This document shows positions 36,184 through 45,797 of a DNA stretch of 64,000 bases, piece by piece; position 1 is the stretch's first letter; the number at the start of each line of letters is the position of its first letter. Made by a program: the position numbers and the translations under genes. The DNA is from Pseudosulfitobacter sp. DSM 107133 (lineage in GTDB: Bacteria > Pseudomonadota > Alphaproteobacteria > Rhodobacterales > Rhodobacteraceae): contig NZ_CP085154.1 of the NCBI RefSeq assembly GCF_022788695.1, positions 1,922,001 to 1,986,000 of the forward strand, in the 5' to 3' direction. Below the pieces are notes generated by a model. It was not told where the DNA came from. It searched no databases and saw only the letters and a list, made by a program, of their open reading frames with translations.

Positions 36184-37047
36184 GTGTTCCGTATGGCGCG
36201 GAATATCCGCGGCCCGGTTCCAACAGCTTTTCAAACAATGTTTGCCGATGGGCTGATCCAGATCAGCCGATCATCTGGATTGCCATATAAAGATTTCACG
36301 TCGTTCAAAAGGAGCTTTATCATCGCCACCCTTCCTCTCGTCCGCAAGTTGAGTGCGTTCGTCGCCCTGTCCGGGGCCGAGATTGACGTTCTCGAAGGCC
36401 TGCGCAAACGGCGTCGCACCTTCGTTGCTGGGCGCGATCTGGTCCATCAGGGCCAGTCCGATCAGGCGGCCTATATCCTCATGTCGGGCTGGGCCTGTTC
36501 CTACAAGGAACTGGCCGACGGGCAGCGGCAGATCGTCGATTTCCAGGTGCCGGGCGATTTTCTGGGGTTGCGCAGCGTGCTTCTACACATCTCGGATCAC
36601 AGCATAGAACCGGTCACGGACATCGAGGTGACCGAGGTTCTCAAGGCCGATCTGCTGGAAGCTTTCGCGCAGACACCACGGCTTGCACTGGCAATCTTCT
36701 GGGCCGCGTCACGGGACGAGGCGATGGTGGTGGAACATCTGGTCGGAGTAGGGCGGCGCAATGCGGCAGAGCGGCTGGCGCATTTCCTGCTCGAGCTTGG
36801 GGCGCGGCTGGCTTTGATTGGCCAGGGCAGCAAGGCGGGGTACGACTGTCCGCTGACCCAATACCTGATGGCAGATGCACTGGGATTGAGCGCGGTTCAC
36901 GTCAACCGCGTCCTGAGGCTCTTGCGGGAGGCCGATCTTCTGACATTTCGCGATGGCCATGTGACGTTCATTAACTACGACGGCCTCACCGCTTTTGCGG
37001 ATTTCGATCCAAGCTACCTCGATCACGCCGACCCGCTTTTGACGTGA
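36184..37047 (+). CDS. Crp/Fnr-family transcriptional regulator
   Basis: 287 aa as the longest ATG frame. Cyclic-nucleotide-binding-like beta barrel (LRKRRRTFVAGRDLVHQGQS ... QIVDFQVPGDFLGLRS) followed by a helix-turn-helix (LTQYLMADALGLSAVHVNRVLRLLREADLL). There is no N-terminal cysteine cluster, so it is not an oxygen-sensing FeS FNR, and its recognition helix (AVHVNRVL) lacks the E-x-x-S-R pattern that reads TTGAT. The first 46 residues look non-native: family similarity starts near TLPLVRKLSAF and a strong AAAAGGAG ribosome site (36307-36314) points to a start at about 36322, where the codon is ATC. Confidence 0.85.
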   Translation: MFRMARNIRGPVPTAFQTMFADGLIQISRSSGLPYKDFTSFKRSFIIATLPLVRKLSAFVALSGAEIDVLEGLRKRRRTFVAGRDLVHQGQSDQAAYILMSGWACSYKELADGQRQIVDFQVPGDFLGLRSVLLHISDHSIEPVTDIEVTEVLKADLLEAFAQTPRLALAIFWAASRDEAMVVEHLVGVGRRNAAERLAHFLLELGARLALIGQGSKAGYDCPLTQYLMADALGLSAVHVNRVLRLLREADLLTFRDGHVTFINYDGLTAFADFDPSYLDHADPLLT

Positions 37048-37184
37048 GGCTTATCTTGTGATGTCGGCGGGATGATCGGGCCGCGCGACGGGACGCTTCT
37101 GGAAGGTCCGGGTCCTCCGACTTTGACCAGGCGTCCGGAAGCGCGACCGCGAGGCGTTTGTCGCCCCGCAGCCGCATGGTCAGA

Positions 37185-37379
37185 TCAGGCCAGCGCGTGC
37201 TTGGCCGCGTCCAGTTCCTTGTTGGTCTCGGCGTCGTTCTTGGCGGTGTTCGCCTTTTCAGCAGCGTCGTAATGCTTTTTCGCCGCATCTTTCTTGGGGC
37301 CGGAAGGGGCCTTGTCCCAAGCGGCTTTGACGGATTTCATCTTGTCGGCTGTGTTGGTCGATTTGTTATCGGAAGTCAT
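37185..37379 (-). CDS. Small charged hypothetical protein
   Basis: 64 aa from the ATG at 37379 (AAAGGA eight bases upstream). It is made of Lys, Ala, Asp and Asn with a heptad-like pattern (KKDAAKKHYDAAEKANTAKN), so it is probably helical or disordered; no family is recognised. It lies downstream of arcC in the same orientation with about 100 bases between them. Confidence 0.6.
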   Translation of the reverse strand: MTSDNKSTNTADKMKSVKAAWDKAPSGPKKDAAKKHYDAAEKANTAKNDAETNKELDAAKHALA

Positions 37380-37459
37380 TTGATTGTCCTTTTGAGGACG
37401 TCCGCGCACGGGAACTTGACCTTGATTTGAATGGTCGATCGACGTGTGCGAGGCGTGTG

Positions 37460-37478
37460 TTCACCGAGGATCGGTGAA
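37460..37478. repeat. Inverted repeat at the end of the arc operon
   Basis: TTCACCGA (37460-37467) and TCGGTGAA (37471-37478) form a perfect 8-bp stem with a 3-base loop a few bases past the arcC stop (transcribed leftwards). No T-run follows on either strand, so a weak or factor-assisted terminator is possible. Confidence 0.4.
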
Positions 37479-37482
37479 CTGC

Positions 37483-38499
37483 TCAAGCTATCGCACCGCC
37501 GTCATCCATCCATACTGATGTAGGTTGGTCTGCGCCGGTGAAGCCGGAGGTTTTCCCGTGGGACGCTGCCCTTGGGCGGAGATTGGCCGGTTCGGGCAGG
37601 ACACGCGTCCCGGCAAAGCCTTCGAGGATGGCGCGTGCATCTGACAACTGACCAATGCCCGCGATCTTGCCGCTGGCTTTGACGAATGTGGTGGCGGCTT
37701 CGACCTTCGGCCCCATCGACCCTGCCGCGAGGTCCAGCGCAAGGAGGGTCGAGGGCGTCGTCCTGCCGATGGCAAGCTGGGCGTCGGTGCCCCAGTCGCG
37801 AAAGACGGCAACGACATCGGTCAGCAGCAGCAAGGCATCCGCCTTCAGTTCTAACGCGAGTAGTGCCGCCGTTCGATCCTTGTCGATGACGGCCTCGACG
37901 CCTTCCATATCGCCCTGCGCATTGCGCCTGACTGGAATGCCACCGCCCCCCGCACAGACCACGCAGTGACCTGCGTCAAGCAGCAGGCGGATCGCGTCGA
38001 TCCCCAGGATCCGCTGGGGCAGGGGCGACGGCACCACGCGGCGCATCTGCCCCTTCTGCTCTGCAACCATCGACCAGCCATGATCCGCCACGGCCTGATC
38101 GGCCTCGGCTTTGGAATAGACCGGGCCGATGGGCTTGCTCGGGCTGTCAAAGGCGGGATCGTTCGCGTCGACCTCCACCCGGCTCAGCAAGGTGGTGCAA
38201 TGCGCATCCTCGGGCAGGGCATTCATCAACTCCTGTTCGATCAGGTAGCCGATCATACCTTCTGTCTCTGCACCCAGCACATCGAGGGGCCACGGCCGGG
38301 CCGGGTCATATGCCATGCCCTGCAACGCCAGCAGACCGACCTGCGGGCCGTTGCCATGCGCCACCACGATCTGGTGGTCGCGGGCGAGGTCGGCGATGGC
38401 CTTGGCCGCGATCCGCACATTGGTGCGCTGCGCCTCCGCTGTCATCGGCTCCCCGCGCCGCAACAGGGCATTGCCGCCGAGGGCCACGACCACGCGCAT
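37483..38499 (-). CDS. arcC: Carbamate kinase
   Basis: 338 aa from the ATG at 38499. MRVVVALGGNALLRRGEPM, VAHGNGPQVGLLALQ and VCAGGGGIPVRRN are the carbamate/acetylglutamate kinase fold signatures. It makes ATP, CO2 and NH3 from carbamoyl phosphate and ADP, the energy-yielding step of the arginine deiminase pathway. Final gene of the operon, 1 base after arcB. The C-terminal tail (about 30 residues after RVLPEPANL) is longer than in typical family members. Confidence 0.93.
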   Translation of the reverse strand: MRVVVALGGNALLRRGEPMTAEAQRTNVRIAAKAIADLARDHQIVVAHGNGPQVGLLALQGMAYDPARPWPLDVLGAETEGMIGYLIEQELMNALPEDAHCTTLLSRVEVDANDPAFDSPSKPIGPVYSKAEADQAVADHGWSMVAEQKGQMRRVVPSPLPQRILGIDAIRLLLDAGHCVVCAGGGGIPVRRNAQGDMEGVEAVIDKDRTAALLALELKADALLLLTDVVAVFRDWGTDAQLAIGRTTPSTLLALDLAAGSMGPKVEAATTFVKASGKIAGIGQLSDARAILEGFAGTRVLPEPANLRPRAASHGKTSGFTGADQPTSVWMDDGGAIA

Positions 38500-38500
38500 C

Positions 38501-39502
38501 CTAGGACCCCATCGTGGCGACGAGGACCGCCTTGATCGTGTGCATCCGGTTTTCCGCCTGATCGAAGACGACGGAGGCGGGGGATTCAAACACCTCCTCC
38601 GTCACTTCCATGCAGTCGATGCCGAATTTCTGGAATGTCTGCTCGCCCACTTCGGTGTCGCGGTTGTGGAAGGCGGGCAGGCAATGCAGGAATTTGGTGT
38701 GCGGATTGCCCGTCATCTCCATCAGTTTGGTGGTGACCCGGTAGGGCGACAGCAGGGCGATGCGGTCTTCCCAGACGCTATCGGGTTCGCCCATCGACAC
38801 CCAGACGTCGGTATAGATGAAATCGGCACCTTTGAGGCCTTCCGCGTGCTTCTCTGTCAATGTGATCCGCGCGCCCGAGCTTTCCGCGATGGTGCGGCAG
38901 CGGGTGACGAGCGCCGCATCCGGCCAGCAGCTTTGCGGCCCGCAAAGCCTTATATCCATGCCAATTAGCGCAGCACCCACCAGCAAAGAGGCACCGGTGT
39001 TGTTGCCCGCATCGCCCATGAAGCAGAACGAGATGTCCGAAAGGTGCTTGTGGGTGTATTCGCGCATGGTCATGAAATCAGCCAGAACCTGCGTCGGGTG
39101 GAAGTCATCGGCCAGCCCGTTGAAGACCGGCACGCCGGAGAATTCCGCCAGCACCTCGGCATCCTGCTGGCCAAAGCCGCGATATTCGATCCCGTCATAG
39201 AAACGCCCCAGCACGCGCGCGGTATCCTTCATGGTTTCCTTGTGCCCGATATGGCTGCCTGACGGACCCAGATACGTGACATGCGCGCCTTGATCGTAGG
39301 CGGCGACCTCAAACCCGCTGCGGGTGCGGGTGCTGTCCTTCTCGAAGATCAGGGCGATGTTCTTGCCTTCGGGCATCGGCCTTTCATATCCGCCTGCCTT
39401 TGCCATCTTGAGGCTGCCCGCAAGTTGCAACAGGTGCCGGATTTGCGCCGGTGTGAAATCGAGCAGCTTGATAAAGCTGCGTCCGCGCAGGTTCTGTGGC
39501 AT
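38501..39502 (-). CDS. arcB: Ornithine carbamoyltransferase, catabolic
   Basis: 333 aa. Carbamoyl-phosphate motif [19 protein letters not shown], ornithine-loop HCLPAFH near the C-terminus and FMGDAGNN. Length and context (between arcA and arcC) assign it to the catabolic direction: citrulline plus phosphate to ornithine and carbamoyl phosphate. It starts 10 bases after the arcA stop. Confidence 0.93.
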   Translation of the reverse strand: MPQNLRGRSFIKLLDFTPAQIRHLLQLAGSLKMAKAGGYERPMPEGKNIALIFEKDSTRTRSGFEVAAYDQGAHVTYLGPSGSHIGHKETMKDTARVLGRFYDGIEYRGFGQQDAEVLAEFSGVPVFNGLADDFHPTQVLADFMTMREYTHKHLSDISFCFMGDAGNNTGASLLVGAALIGMDIRLCGPQSCWPDAALVTRCRTIAESSGARITLTEKHAEGLKGADFIYTDVWVSMGEPDSVWEDRIALLSPYRVTTKLMEMTGNPHTKFLHCLPAFHNRDTEVGEQTFQKFGIDCMEVTEEVFESPASVVFDQAENRMHTIKAVLVATMGS

Positions 39503-39512
39503 CGTGTATTCC

Positions 39513-40748
39513 TTAAATGGCGTCGCGGATCAGCGGGCAGGTCATGCAATGCGACCCGCCCCGTCCGCGTCCGAGTTCCGATCCGGGGATCGTGATGACT
39601 TCGACACCCGCCTTGCGCAGCAGGGTGTTGGAATAGACGTTGCGCTCGTAGCCGACGACGACGCCGGGTTCGAGGCAGAGCAGGTTGTTGGCGTCGTCCC
39701 ACTGCTCGCGCGCGCTTTCGTAGGCGTCGCCGCCTGTGGGAACGGTGCGCAGAGTTTTGAGAGCGAGAGCGTCTGCCACGACGTCAAGGAAGGGCTTGGT
39801 TTCGGTCTCGGCCATGATCGCCCCATTGTCGCCGGGGCGCAGGCTGGTGCAGCGGATGGCGTCCGTCACCTCGGCAAACACGGTGGCAAGGTCCCGGTCA
39901 CAAAGCGTGAAGACCGTTTCAAGGTGCATCGAGCCGCGGGCACGCGGGAACTGGCAGGCGATGACGCGAGTGGCCCCGCCGCCGGCGAAAAGCCCACGCG
40001 CGATCTGGCCCACGGCCTGCGGCGTGGTGCGTTCGCCCATGCCGATCAGCACGCAACCGTTGCCGATGGGCATGACGTCGCCGCCTTCGACCGTTGCAGG
40101 GCCGTGGTCCTGCATCGGGTCGCCCCACCACGTCGCGAACCCCGCGTCCTTGAAATCGGGGTGAAACCGGTAGATCGCGGCGAGGTTCAGCGTCTCCAGC
40201 CGCCGGGCGGGCCAGTGCATCGGGTTCAGCGTAACGCCGCCGTAAATCCAGCAGGTCGTGTCGCGGGTGAAGATGTGGTTGGGCAGGGGCGGCAGGATGA
40301 AATCCGAAGGCTCCAGCATCGCGGCCAAGACGCCACTTGCGGTGACCGGCAGTTCGGCCTTGCTCATGCCCCCGATCAGGATGGTGGAGAGCAGATCGCC
40401 GTTGACTTCCATCAGGTGCGCCAGCAGATCCTCGGCCAGACCGATCCCCACCGTATTGTCATTGATGCGCGCCTCCAGCAGCCAGCGGCGGGCCTCCGGG
40501 TCGGCCATCGTCTCGGCCAGCAGCTGACGCAGGAACACCACCTCGACCCCGCGATTGCGCATGGCATCGACGAAGGTCATGTGCTCGATCCGCGCCTGCT
40601 TGACCCAGATCACGTCGTCGAAAAGCAACTCCGCGCAGTTGGCCGGCGTCAGCCGCGCCATGGCGGCGCCGGGTTTGTGAACGAGGACGCGGCGCAGTTT
40701 GCCGGTCTCGGAATGGACGCCGTAGGTCAGGGGTTTGTCGGGGGTCAT
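39513..40748 (-). CDS. arcA: Arginine deiminase
   Basis: 411 aa. The catalytic Cys is C401 in [13 protein letters not shown] at the C-terminus; [12 protein letters not shown] supplies the active-site His/Glu, and [13 protein letters not shown] is an earlier substrate-binding block. It converts arginine to citrulline and ammonia. Its ATG overlaps the stop of the upstream carrier gene (ATGA), so carrier and enzyme are coupled. Confidence 0.95.
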   Translation of the reverse strand: MTPDKPLTYGVHSETGKLRRVLVHKPGAAMARLTPANCAELLFDDVIWVKQARIEHMTFVDAMRNRGVEVVFLRQLLAETMADPEARRWLLEARINDNTVGIGLAEDLLAHLMEVNGDLLSTILIGGMSKAELPVTASGVLAAMLEPSDFILPPLPNHIFTRDTTCWIYGGVTLNPMHWPARRLETLNLAAIYRFHPDFKDAGFATWWGDPMQDHGPATVEGGDVMPIGNGCVLIGMGERTTPQAVGQIARGLFAGGGATRVIACQFPRARGSMHLETVFTLCDRDLATVFAEVTDAIRCTSLRPGDNGAIMAETETKPFLDVVADALALKTLRTVPTGGDAYESAREQWDDANNLLCLEPGVVVGYERNVYSNTLLRKAGVEVITIPGSELGRGRGGSHCMTCPLIRDAI

Positions 40749-42196
40749 GTGGGGGTTCCTCCCAGAAACACGCCGATGCTGAGGATGGCCATGATGATGA
40801 TGGTGAGGCCCAGAAGGACGGGCCAGAAGAAGCGCAGCCAGCGTTCATAGGGAACACGCGCGATCGCGAGGCCCCCCATGACAACGGCCGAAGTCGGGGT
40901 GACAAGGTTCACGACGCCCTCCGCCGACTGGAAGGCGGTCACGACAAGGTGCCGCGCCACGCCCGCGAAATCGGCGACGGGTGCGAGGATCGGCATGGAA
41001 AGCACCGCGAGACCGGACGTAGAGGGCACGAAGAACGACAGCGCCACCTCAATCCAGTACATCACGTTGATGAAGACGACGCTGTTCAGCCCTGCTACCG
41101 TGCCTTCGGCCCAGTGCAGGATCGTGTCCGTCATGTGGCCCGCGTCCATAATGACGACGATGCCGCGCGCCAGCCCGATGATCAGCGCCACACCCAGCAG
41201 GTCGCGCGCCCCGCCGACGAAGGCGTCGACCAGACCCTTCTCGCCCAGCCGTCCGATCAGCCCGATGCCGATGCCTGCGAACAGGAACAGCCCGCTCATC
41301 TCGGCCATCCACCAGCCGCCCAGCGACACGCCCCAGATCATCACCGCGAAGGTCGCGCCGAACAGCAGCAGGACGATCTTGTGCAGGCCGGTAAAGGTCG
41401 TCGCGGCCGCCTCAGTGGCCATGCCGAAGTGCTTCTCGTTCTGTTCCTTGCGGTCGAAGACGAGGCTGCGCGAGGGGTCCGCCTTGACCCGTGCGGCGTA
41501 GCGCATGACGTAGGCGACCGTCGCGGCGAAGGTCAGCGCCAGCAAGACCACGCGCAGCACCAGCCCGTCGGTAAACGGCACCCCCGCCGCGTTTGACGCG
41601 ATGACGGTGGAAAACGCATTGACGGTAGAGCCGAGCACGCCGACGCCTGCACCCAGCAGGATCACCGCCACTGCCGTCAGTGCGTCATAGCCTGCCGCGA
41701 TCATGACCGGGGTCAGCAGGACGTAGAACGCCAGCGTCTCTTCCGCCATGCCTTCCGTCGTGCCGCCCAAAGCAAACAGGCCCATGAGGATCGGGATCAT
41801 CCATTTCTCGCGGCCCTTAAGCCGCGTCATCGCCCGCTTGATGCCTGCGTCGATGGCCCCCGTCGCCGTCACAACACCGATGAACCCGCCGATCATCAGC
41901 ACGAAAAGCGCCACGTCGATGGCGTTGGCGGTATAGCTGGAGGGGTCGTAGAAGCCCGCGATGGGGGCGAGCACAATGTCAGAAAAACCCTGCGGGTTTG
42001 CGTCCATTGGCGCATAGGTCCCGGCAACGGGAACGTCCTTGCCCAGCACTTGGGAGGCGACACGCTCGTATTGCCCCGCCGGGATGATCCATGTCAGCGC
42101 GGCCACGATGATGATCAGCGCGAAGAGGATCGTGTAAGCCGAAGGAAAGCGGAAGCGGCTGGTTTCCTTTGTTGGTGCGGGCGGCGATGGGGGCAT
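40745..42196 (-). CDS. YfcC/ArcD-type carrier, probable arginine-ornithine exchanger
   Basis: 483 aa with about 11-12 membrane segments. [21 protein letters not shown] and the C-terminal [20 protein letters not shown], then [18 protein letters not shown] belong to the YfcC (DcuC-like/ArsB-superfamily) carriers. Position directly before arcA makes arginine/ornithine exchange the natural proposal; E. coli YfcC itself is not characterised in that role. AGGACA lies seven bases before the ATG. Confidence 0.85.
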   Translation of the reverse strand: MPPSPPAPTKETSRFRFPSAYTILFALIIIVAALTWIIPAGQYERVASQVLGKDVPVAGTYAPMDANPQGFSDIVLAPIAGFYDPSSYTANAIDVALFVLMIGGFIGVVTATGAIDAGIKRAMTRLKGREKWMIPILMGLFALGGTTEGMAEETLAFYVLLTPVMIAAGYDALTAVAVILLGAGVGVLGSTVNAFSTVIASNAAGVPFTDGLVLRVVLLALTFAATVAYVMRYAARVKADPSRSLVFDRKEQNEKHFGMATEAAATTFTGLHKIVLLLFGATFAVMIWGVSLGGWWMAEMSGLFLFAGIGIGLIGRLGEKGLVDAFVGGARDLLGVALIIGLARGIVVIMDAGHMTDTILHWAEGTVAGLNSVVFINVMYWIEVALSFFVPSTSGLAVLSMPILAPVADFAGVARHLVVTAFQSAEGVVNLVTPTSAVVMGGLAIARVPYERWLRFFWPVLLGLTIIIMAILSIGVFLGGTPT

Positions 42197-42260
42197 GATT
42201 GTGTCCTGATACAGCCGACGCGTTTAGGCGTCCGGGCATTTATGCGTGTGGCGTCGGGCG

Positions 42261-42632
42261 TCAGCGAACGTTCTGCTGCTGGTGGTTGAGGCGGAGCCAG
42301 TGGTCGTTGTCCCTGAGGTAGGTGGAGGTACAGAGCGCCTCGTAAATCGGCGCGTCGGCGCGCTCGGCGGACACGCGGTAGGCCAGCACGGCGACGTCAC
42401 CTTCGACGGCGCAATAGGTCTCGCTCATCCGGATCGAACGCCAACGCTGCGCGACATGCGCTTCGCGGAAGATATCGGTGCCGCTCAAAATCCCTATCGG
42501 GTAGGGGAAGACGAAAACCGCGTTCTTGGCGGTCATGTGGCGGGCGCTGTCGGCCCCTTCGGTCCAAAAGCGTTCTTCCGTATCCCATAATTGCGCTTCG
42601 ATCGTCGAGGCGGTCTGCAAACCTTGAACCAT
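42261..42632 (-). CDS. NTF2-like (DUF4440/SnoaL-type) protein
   Basis: 123 aa. ERFWTEGADSARHMTAKNAV and the beta strands ending TSTYLRDNDHWLRLNHQQQ fit the NTF2-like fold. No catalytic residues can be assigned. It sits between a small membrane-anchored protein gene and the arc genes and is probably co-transcribed with them. Confidence 0.7.
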   Translation of the reverse strand: MVQGLQTASTIEAQLWDTEERFWTEGADSARHMTAKNAVFVFPYPIGILSGTDIFREAHVAQRWRSIRMSETYCAVEGDVAVLAYRVSAERADAPIYEALCTSTYLRDNDHWLRLNHQQQNVR

Positions 42633-42633
42633 T

Positions 42634-43062
42634 TCAGCCCCCTCGTGCCAGCATGGCGACCCAGCCGACGATCAAGATCGCGGCAATGAACCAGAAAACC
42701 GGCGCGCCAGGGTGGAGTGTTGCAAACTGCGCCTGTTCGGATGAGACTGCCGTCGCTTCCGCCTTTTCTCTGTGGGGCAAGGCGGCGAGCAGCGTCCGGG
42801 CGATCTTGCTGCGGTCGGGGGCCGCAAGGGTAACGTCCTGGAACCGAACCATCAGCGCTTCGAGACGCTTCATCGCCGGTGCATCGTTCATGGTCGACAA
42901 CTCGGTCGCCTCGTCCCACGGATCCACGTCAAGCCGCACCATCATCGACAGGACGGATACGGGCGTTCCGTGTTCATCGTCACCCACCGCTGCGCCAAGA
43001 AACCGCTCGAAGGCCGGATCGCGGCTGAGTTGGGGTCTGCCCTTTGCCATGTCGGGAACCAT
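42634..43062 (-). CDS. Small hypothetical protein with C-terminal membrane anchor
   Basis: 142 aa from the ATG at 43062; a GTG at 43068 and an ATG at 43050 are equally possible because no good ribosome site distinguishes them. A soluble, charged N-terminal region (PAFERFLGAAVGDDEHGTPV, DVDPWDEATELSTM) is followed by one C-terminal hydrophobic helix (APVFWFIAAILIVGWVAMLA). Family unknown. It is the first gene after the FNR-type box at 43150 and leads into the arc operon. Confidence 0.6.
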   Translation of the reverse strand: MVPDMAKGRPQLSRDPAFERFLGAAVGDDEHGTPVSVLSMMVRLDVDPWDEATELSTMNDAPAMKRLEALMVRFQDVTLAAPDRSKIARTLLAALPHREKAEATAVSSEQAQFATLHPGAPVFWFIAAILIVGWVAMLARGG

Positions 43063-43149
43063 TCTCACTTTGAAGGGGGATACGTCATAGTCCGCCGGAC
43101 AGCGTTCTGGCCGATGATCTACCCATACTCCGGTCGAAGGCCGGGGGTG

Positions 43150-43163
43150 CTGACACAGATCAG
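43150..43163 (-). promoter_or_regulatory. FNR-type box upstream of the arc transcription unit
   Basis: On the minus strand CTGAT-CTGT-GTCAG, near the FNR consensus TTGAT-N4-ATCAA. It sits about 90 bases before the first start codon, leaving room for a class II promoter with the box near -41 and a leader of about 55 bases. Compare the boxes at 48393, 54927 and 55881. Confidence 0.6.
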
Positions 43164-43200
43164 TCCAGCGTCGCTGGAATGCGTTGCTCCGGTCGGGCGG

Positions 43201-44385
43201 TCAGGGCGTTTTGCCTGTGAGGGTGCGGGTCGCCTCTGCGACGACGACCTCTTCATCGGTGGGGATGACAAGCACGTCGATATCCGAGCTGATCGCGCTG
43301 ATCCGGGTGGCATTCCGGGTGTTCGCGGACGTATCGAGCGCCACACCCATCCAGCCCAGCCGGTCGCAGATGCCGCTGCGGACGCGGGCGGAACTCTCGC
43401 CGATTCCGGCTGTGAACACGATGGCATCCAGCCCGCCCAAAGACGTGGCAAGTGATGCCAGTTCACCGGCGGCACGGGCGCAGAACAGGTCTATCGCCTC
43501 CTCTGCCTCGGGCGCGGTGCTCGTCTCCAGAACCTTCATGTCGCTGCTGATGCCCGACACGCCCAGAAGGCCGGATTGCTCATAGAGCAAAGTAGTGATG
43601 TCAGCCGCGCACATGCCCTTTTCCTGCATCAGGTACAGCACCACGCCGGGGTCCAGCGCGCCACTGCGCCGTCCCATCATCAGACCGTCAAGTGCTGTGA
43701 ACCCCATGCTGGTCGCAACGCTTTGGTGGTTCTTGAGCGCGCACATGCTGGCCCCGCTGCCCAGATGGGCGACTATCACGCGGCCTTTCGCCTTGTTGCC
43801 AAGATGGTGCGGCAAGCAGCCTGAGATATAGTCGTAGGACAAACCATGGAAACCATATCTGAGGACACCATCGTCGGTCATTTCACGGGGCAGGGCGAAA
43901 AGCTGTGCCAGCCGGGGCATGGTGCGGTGAAAGGCTGTATCAAAGCAGGCGATCTGTGGCAGGTCAGGCAGGGCCAATGCCACACATCCGATCGCGGCAA
44001 GGCTGTGAGGCTGGTGCATGGGCGCGAGCGGGACGAGAGCCTTGAGGTCCGCCAGTAGCTTGTGGGTGATCCGCGCGGGGCCTGTCTGGTGCAGGCCACC
44101 GTGGACGACGCGGTGCCCTGCCGCTGTGAAAGTGATGTCAGGGCGCTGCGCTGAGAGCCACGCCAGCAATGAGGGGATCAGATCGTCGCGGTCCGACGCG
44201 TTCTTGGGAATACGCGGACCCGCCAGCAACAACGAAAGCCCCTGCGCGTCGGTCGCGGAAAAGACCGGGTCAGTGCCGATCCCGGCAACCTTGCCCTTCA
44301 GGATCGCGTCACCCGCCTCCGCCGGATAGACCGCGAACTTGAGACTGGAGGACCCCGCGTTCAGCACGAGGATCGCATCTGTCAT
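43201..44385 (-). CDS. ackA: Acetate (acyl) kinase
   Basis: 394 aa. VLNAGSSSLKFAVY phosphate-binding motif at the N-terminus, GHRVVHGG, FDTAFHRTMP and RYGFHGLSYDYI are the acetate/butyrate kinase signatures. It makes ATP from an acyl phosphate. Whether it prefers acetyl or butyryl phosphate cannot be read from the sequence; its partner here carries an acyltransferase related to both Pta and Ptb. Last gene of the phaC-fabI-maoC::pta-ackA unit, overlapping its upstream neighbour by 4 bases. Confidence 0.92.
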   Translation of the reverse strand: MTDAILVLNAGSSSLKFAVYPAEAGDAILKGKVAGIGTDPVFSATDAQGLSLLLAGPRIPKNASDRDDLIPSLLAWLSAQRPDITFTAAGHRVVHGGLHQTGPARITHKLLADLKALVPLAPMHQPHSLAAIGCVALALPDLPQIACFDTAFHRTMPRLAQLFALPREMTDDGVLRYGFHGLSYDYISGCLPHHLGNKAKGRVIVAHLGSGASMCALKNHQSVATSMGFTALDGLMMGRRSGALDPGVVLYLMQEKGMCAADITTLLYEQSGLLGVSGISSDMKVLETSTAPEAEEAIDLFCARAAGELASLATSLGGLDAIVFTAGIGESSARVRSGICDRLGWMGVALDTSANTRNATRISAISSDIDVLVIPTDEEVVVAEATRTLTGKTP

Positions 44386-45797
44386 GGCGCGGCGGGCGAG
44401 GGGCGATTGATGAACAACTGTGCCAGCGCGCAAGAGGCCAGTCGTGACGCGGCACTGTCCGCCCGGCTTGTCAGGATGATCGGCACACGCGCGCCCAGCA
44501 CGATCCCGGCCGCGTCGGCATCGGCGAGGTAGATCAGCTGCTTGGCCATCATGTTGGCGGACTCCAGGTCCGGTGCGACAAGGATGTCGGCGCACCCTGC
44601 GACCCGCGACACGATCCCCTTGGCAGTCGCGGCGGCTTCAGAGATCGCGTTGTCGAAGGCCAGCGGCCCATCGAGTATCCCGCCTGTGATTTGACCCCTG
44701 TCGGCCATCTTGCACAGGGCTGCGGCATCGACGGTGGAGGACATGCGGGGTGTCACCGTCTCGACCGCCGACAGGATCGCGACCTTGGGGATTGCGATGC
44801 CAACGGCATGGGCGAGGTCGATGGCGTTCTGCACGATGTCCCGCTTTGCGTTCAGATCAGGGGCCACATTGATCGCGGCATCCGTGATCAGCAGTGGCTT
44901 GGAATAGGTCGGCACGTCGAGCACATAGACATGACTTAGCCGCCGTTCGGTGCGCAGCCCGAGCATTGGATCAAGTATCGCCTCCATCAGCTCGTCCGTG
45001 TGCAGCGCACCCTTCATCAGTGCTGCGACAGTCCCATCGCGCACGAGGGCAACCGATGCGGCGGCGGCCGCATGACTGTGTGGGGCGTCAATGAACCGAT
45101 AGGTGTCGAGGCTGCGCCCAGCCGCCTGTGCCGCCGCCTGAACCTTGGCTCTGGGTCCGACCAGCACCGGCGTGATCATGCCCTTGTCCGCTGCATCCAG
45201 TGCAGCTGTCAGCGACAGCGCATCGCAGGGATGGACAACTGCCGTCCGGATCGGTGCCATTGGTGCCGTCGCCGCGATCAGTCGCGCGTAGTGCGCACCG
45301 GGTGCGTGCAGCCGAACCGTTGGCAGCAGCACGCGGCGGCGACGCACCTTGTCGCGCGGGGCGATGACCTTTGCGACCCCTTCGATGACCATCGTGCCGT
45401 GCTGGTTTCGACAGGTGCAGGCCAGCAGCAACCGCCCCTTGGCCTGCTTCTTGGTCACTTCGACGCGCACGGTCACGGTATCGCCAAGCGCCACGGGGGC
45501 TTCGAACTTCAGGCTTTGGTCGAGAAAGACCGTACCCGGTCCCGGCAGCTCGGTTCCCAGCACGGTCGAGATCAGCGCACCGCCCCACATGCCATGGGCG
45601 ATGACGTGGTGAAACATGTCGTCCTTGGCGTAATCCGCATCCACATGCGCCGGGTTCACGTCGCCCGACATCACGGCGAAAAGGCTGATGTCCCGCGCGG
45701 TCAGCGTGCGCGTCAACCCGGCGTGATCGCCCACTGCGATGTCGTCGTAGGTTTTGTTCTCTATGAATTGCATCGTCGTCGGTTCAGGCGCGGACAT
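44382..45797 (-). CDS. Bifunctional (R)-enoyl-CoA hydratase (MaoC/PhaJ-like) and phosphate acyltransferase
   Basis: 471 aa from the ATG at 45797, a fusion. Residues about 1-150 are a MaoC hot-dog domain with the catalytic Asp/His pair in SGDVNPAHVDADYA and IAHGMWGGAL. Residues about 170-471 are a PTA/PTB-type acyltransferase (VLVGPRAKVQAAAQAAG, LMKGALHTDELMEAIL, IVLGARVPIILTSRADSA). It could hydrate or dehydrate enoyl/3-hydroxyacyl-CoA and exchange CoA for phosphate on a short acyl chain. It overlaps fabI by 14 bases and ackA by 4. Confidence 0.9.
   Translation of the reverse strand: MSAPEPTTMQFIENKTYDDIAVGDHAGLTRTLTARDISLFAVMSGDVNPAHVDADYAKDDMFHHVIAHGMWGGALISTVLGTELPGPGTVFLDQSLKFEAPVALGDTVTVRVEVTKKQAKGRLLLACTCRNQHGTMVIEGVAKVIAPRDKVRRRRVLLPTVRLHAPGAHYARLIAATAPMAPIRTAVVHPCDALSLTAALDAADKGMITPVLVGPRAKVQAAAQAAGRSLDTYRFIDAPHSHAAAAASVALVRDGTVAALMKGALHTDELMEAILDPMLGLRTERRLSHVYVLDVPTYSKPLLITDAAINVAPDLNAKRDIVQNAIDLAHAVGIAIPKVAILSAVETVTPRMSSTVDAAALCKMADRGQITGGILDGPLAFDNAISEAAATAKGIVSRVAGCADILVAPDLESANMMAKQLIYLADADAAGIVLGARVPIILTSRADSAASRLASCALAQLFINRPSPAAP

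Noticed and set aside
36184..37047. The Crp/Fnr-type gene as the oxygen sensor reading the FNR boxes
   Set aside because: It lacks the cysteine cluster needed for a 4Fe-4S centre and its recognition helix does not match the TTGAT-reading pattern; a separate FnrL elsewhere is more likely.
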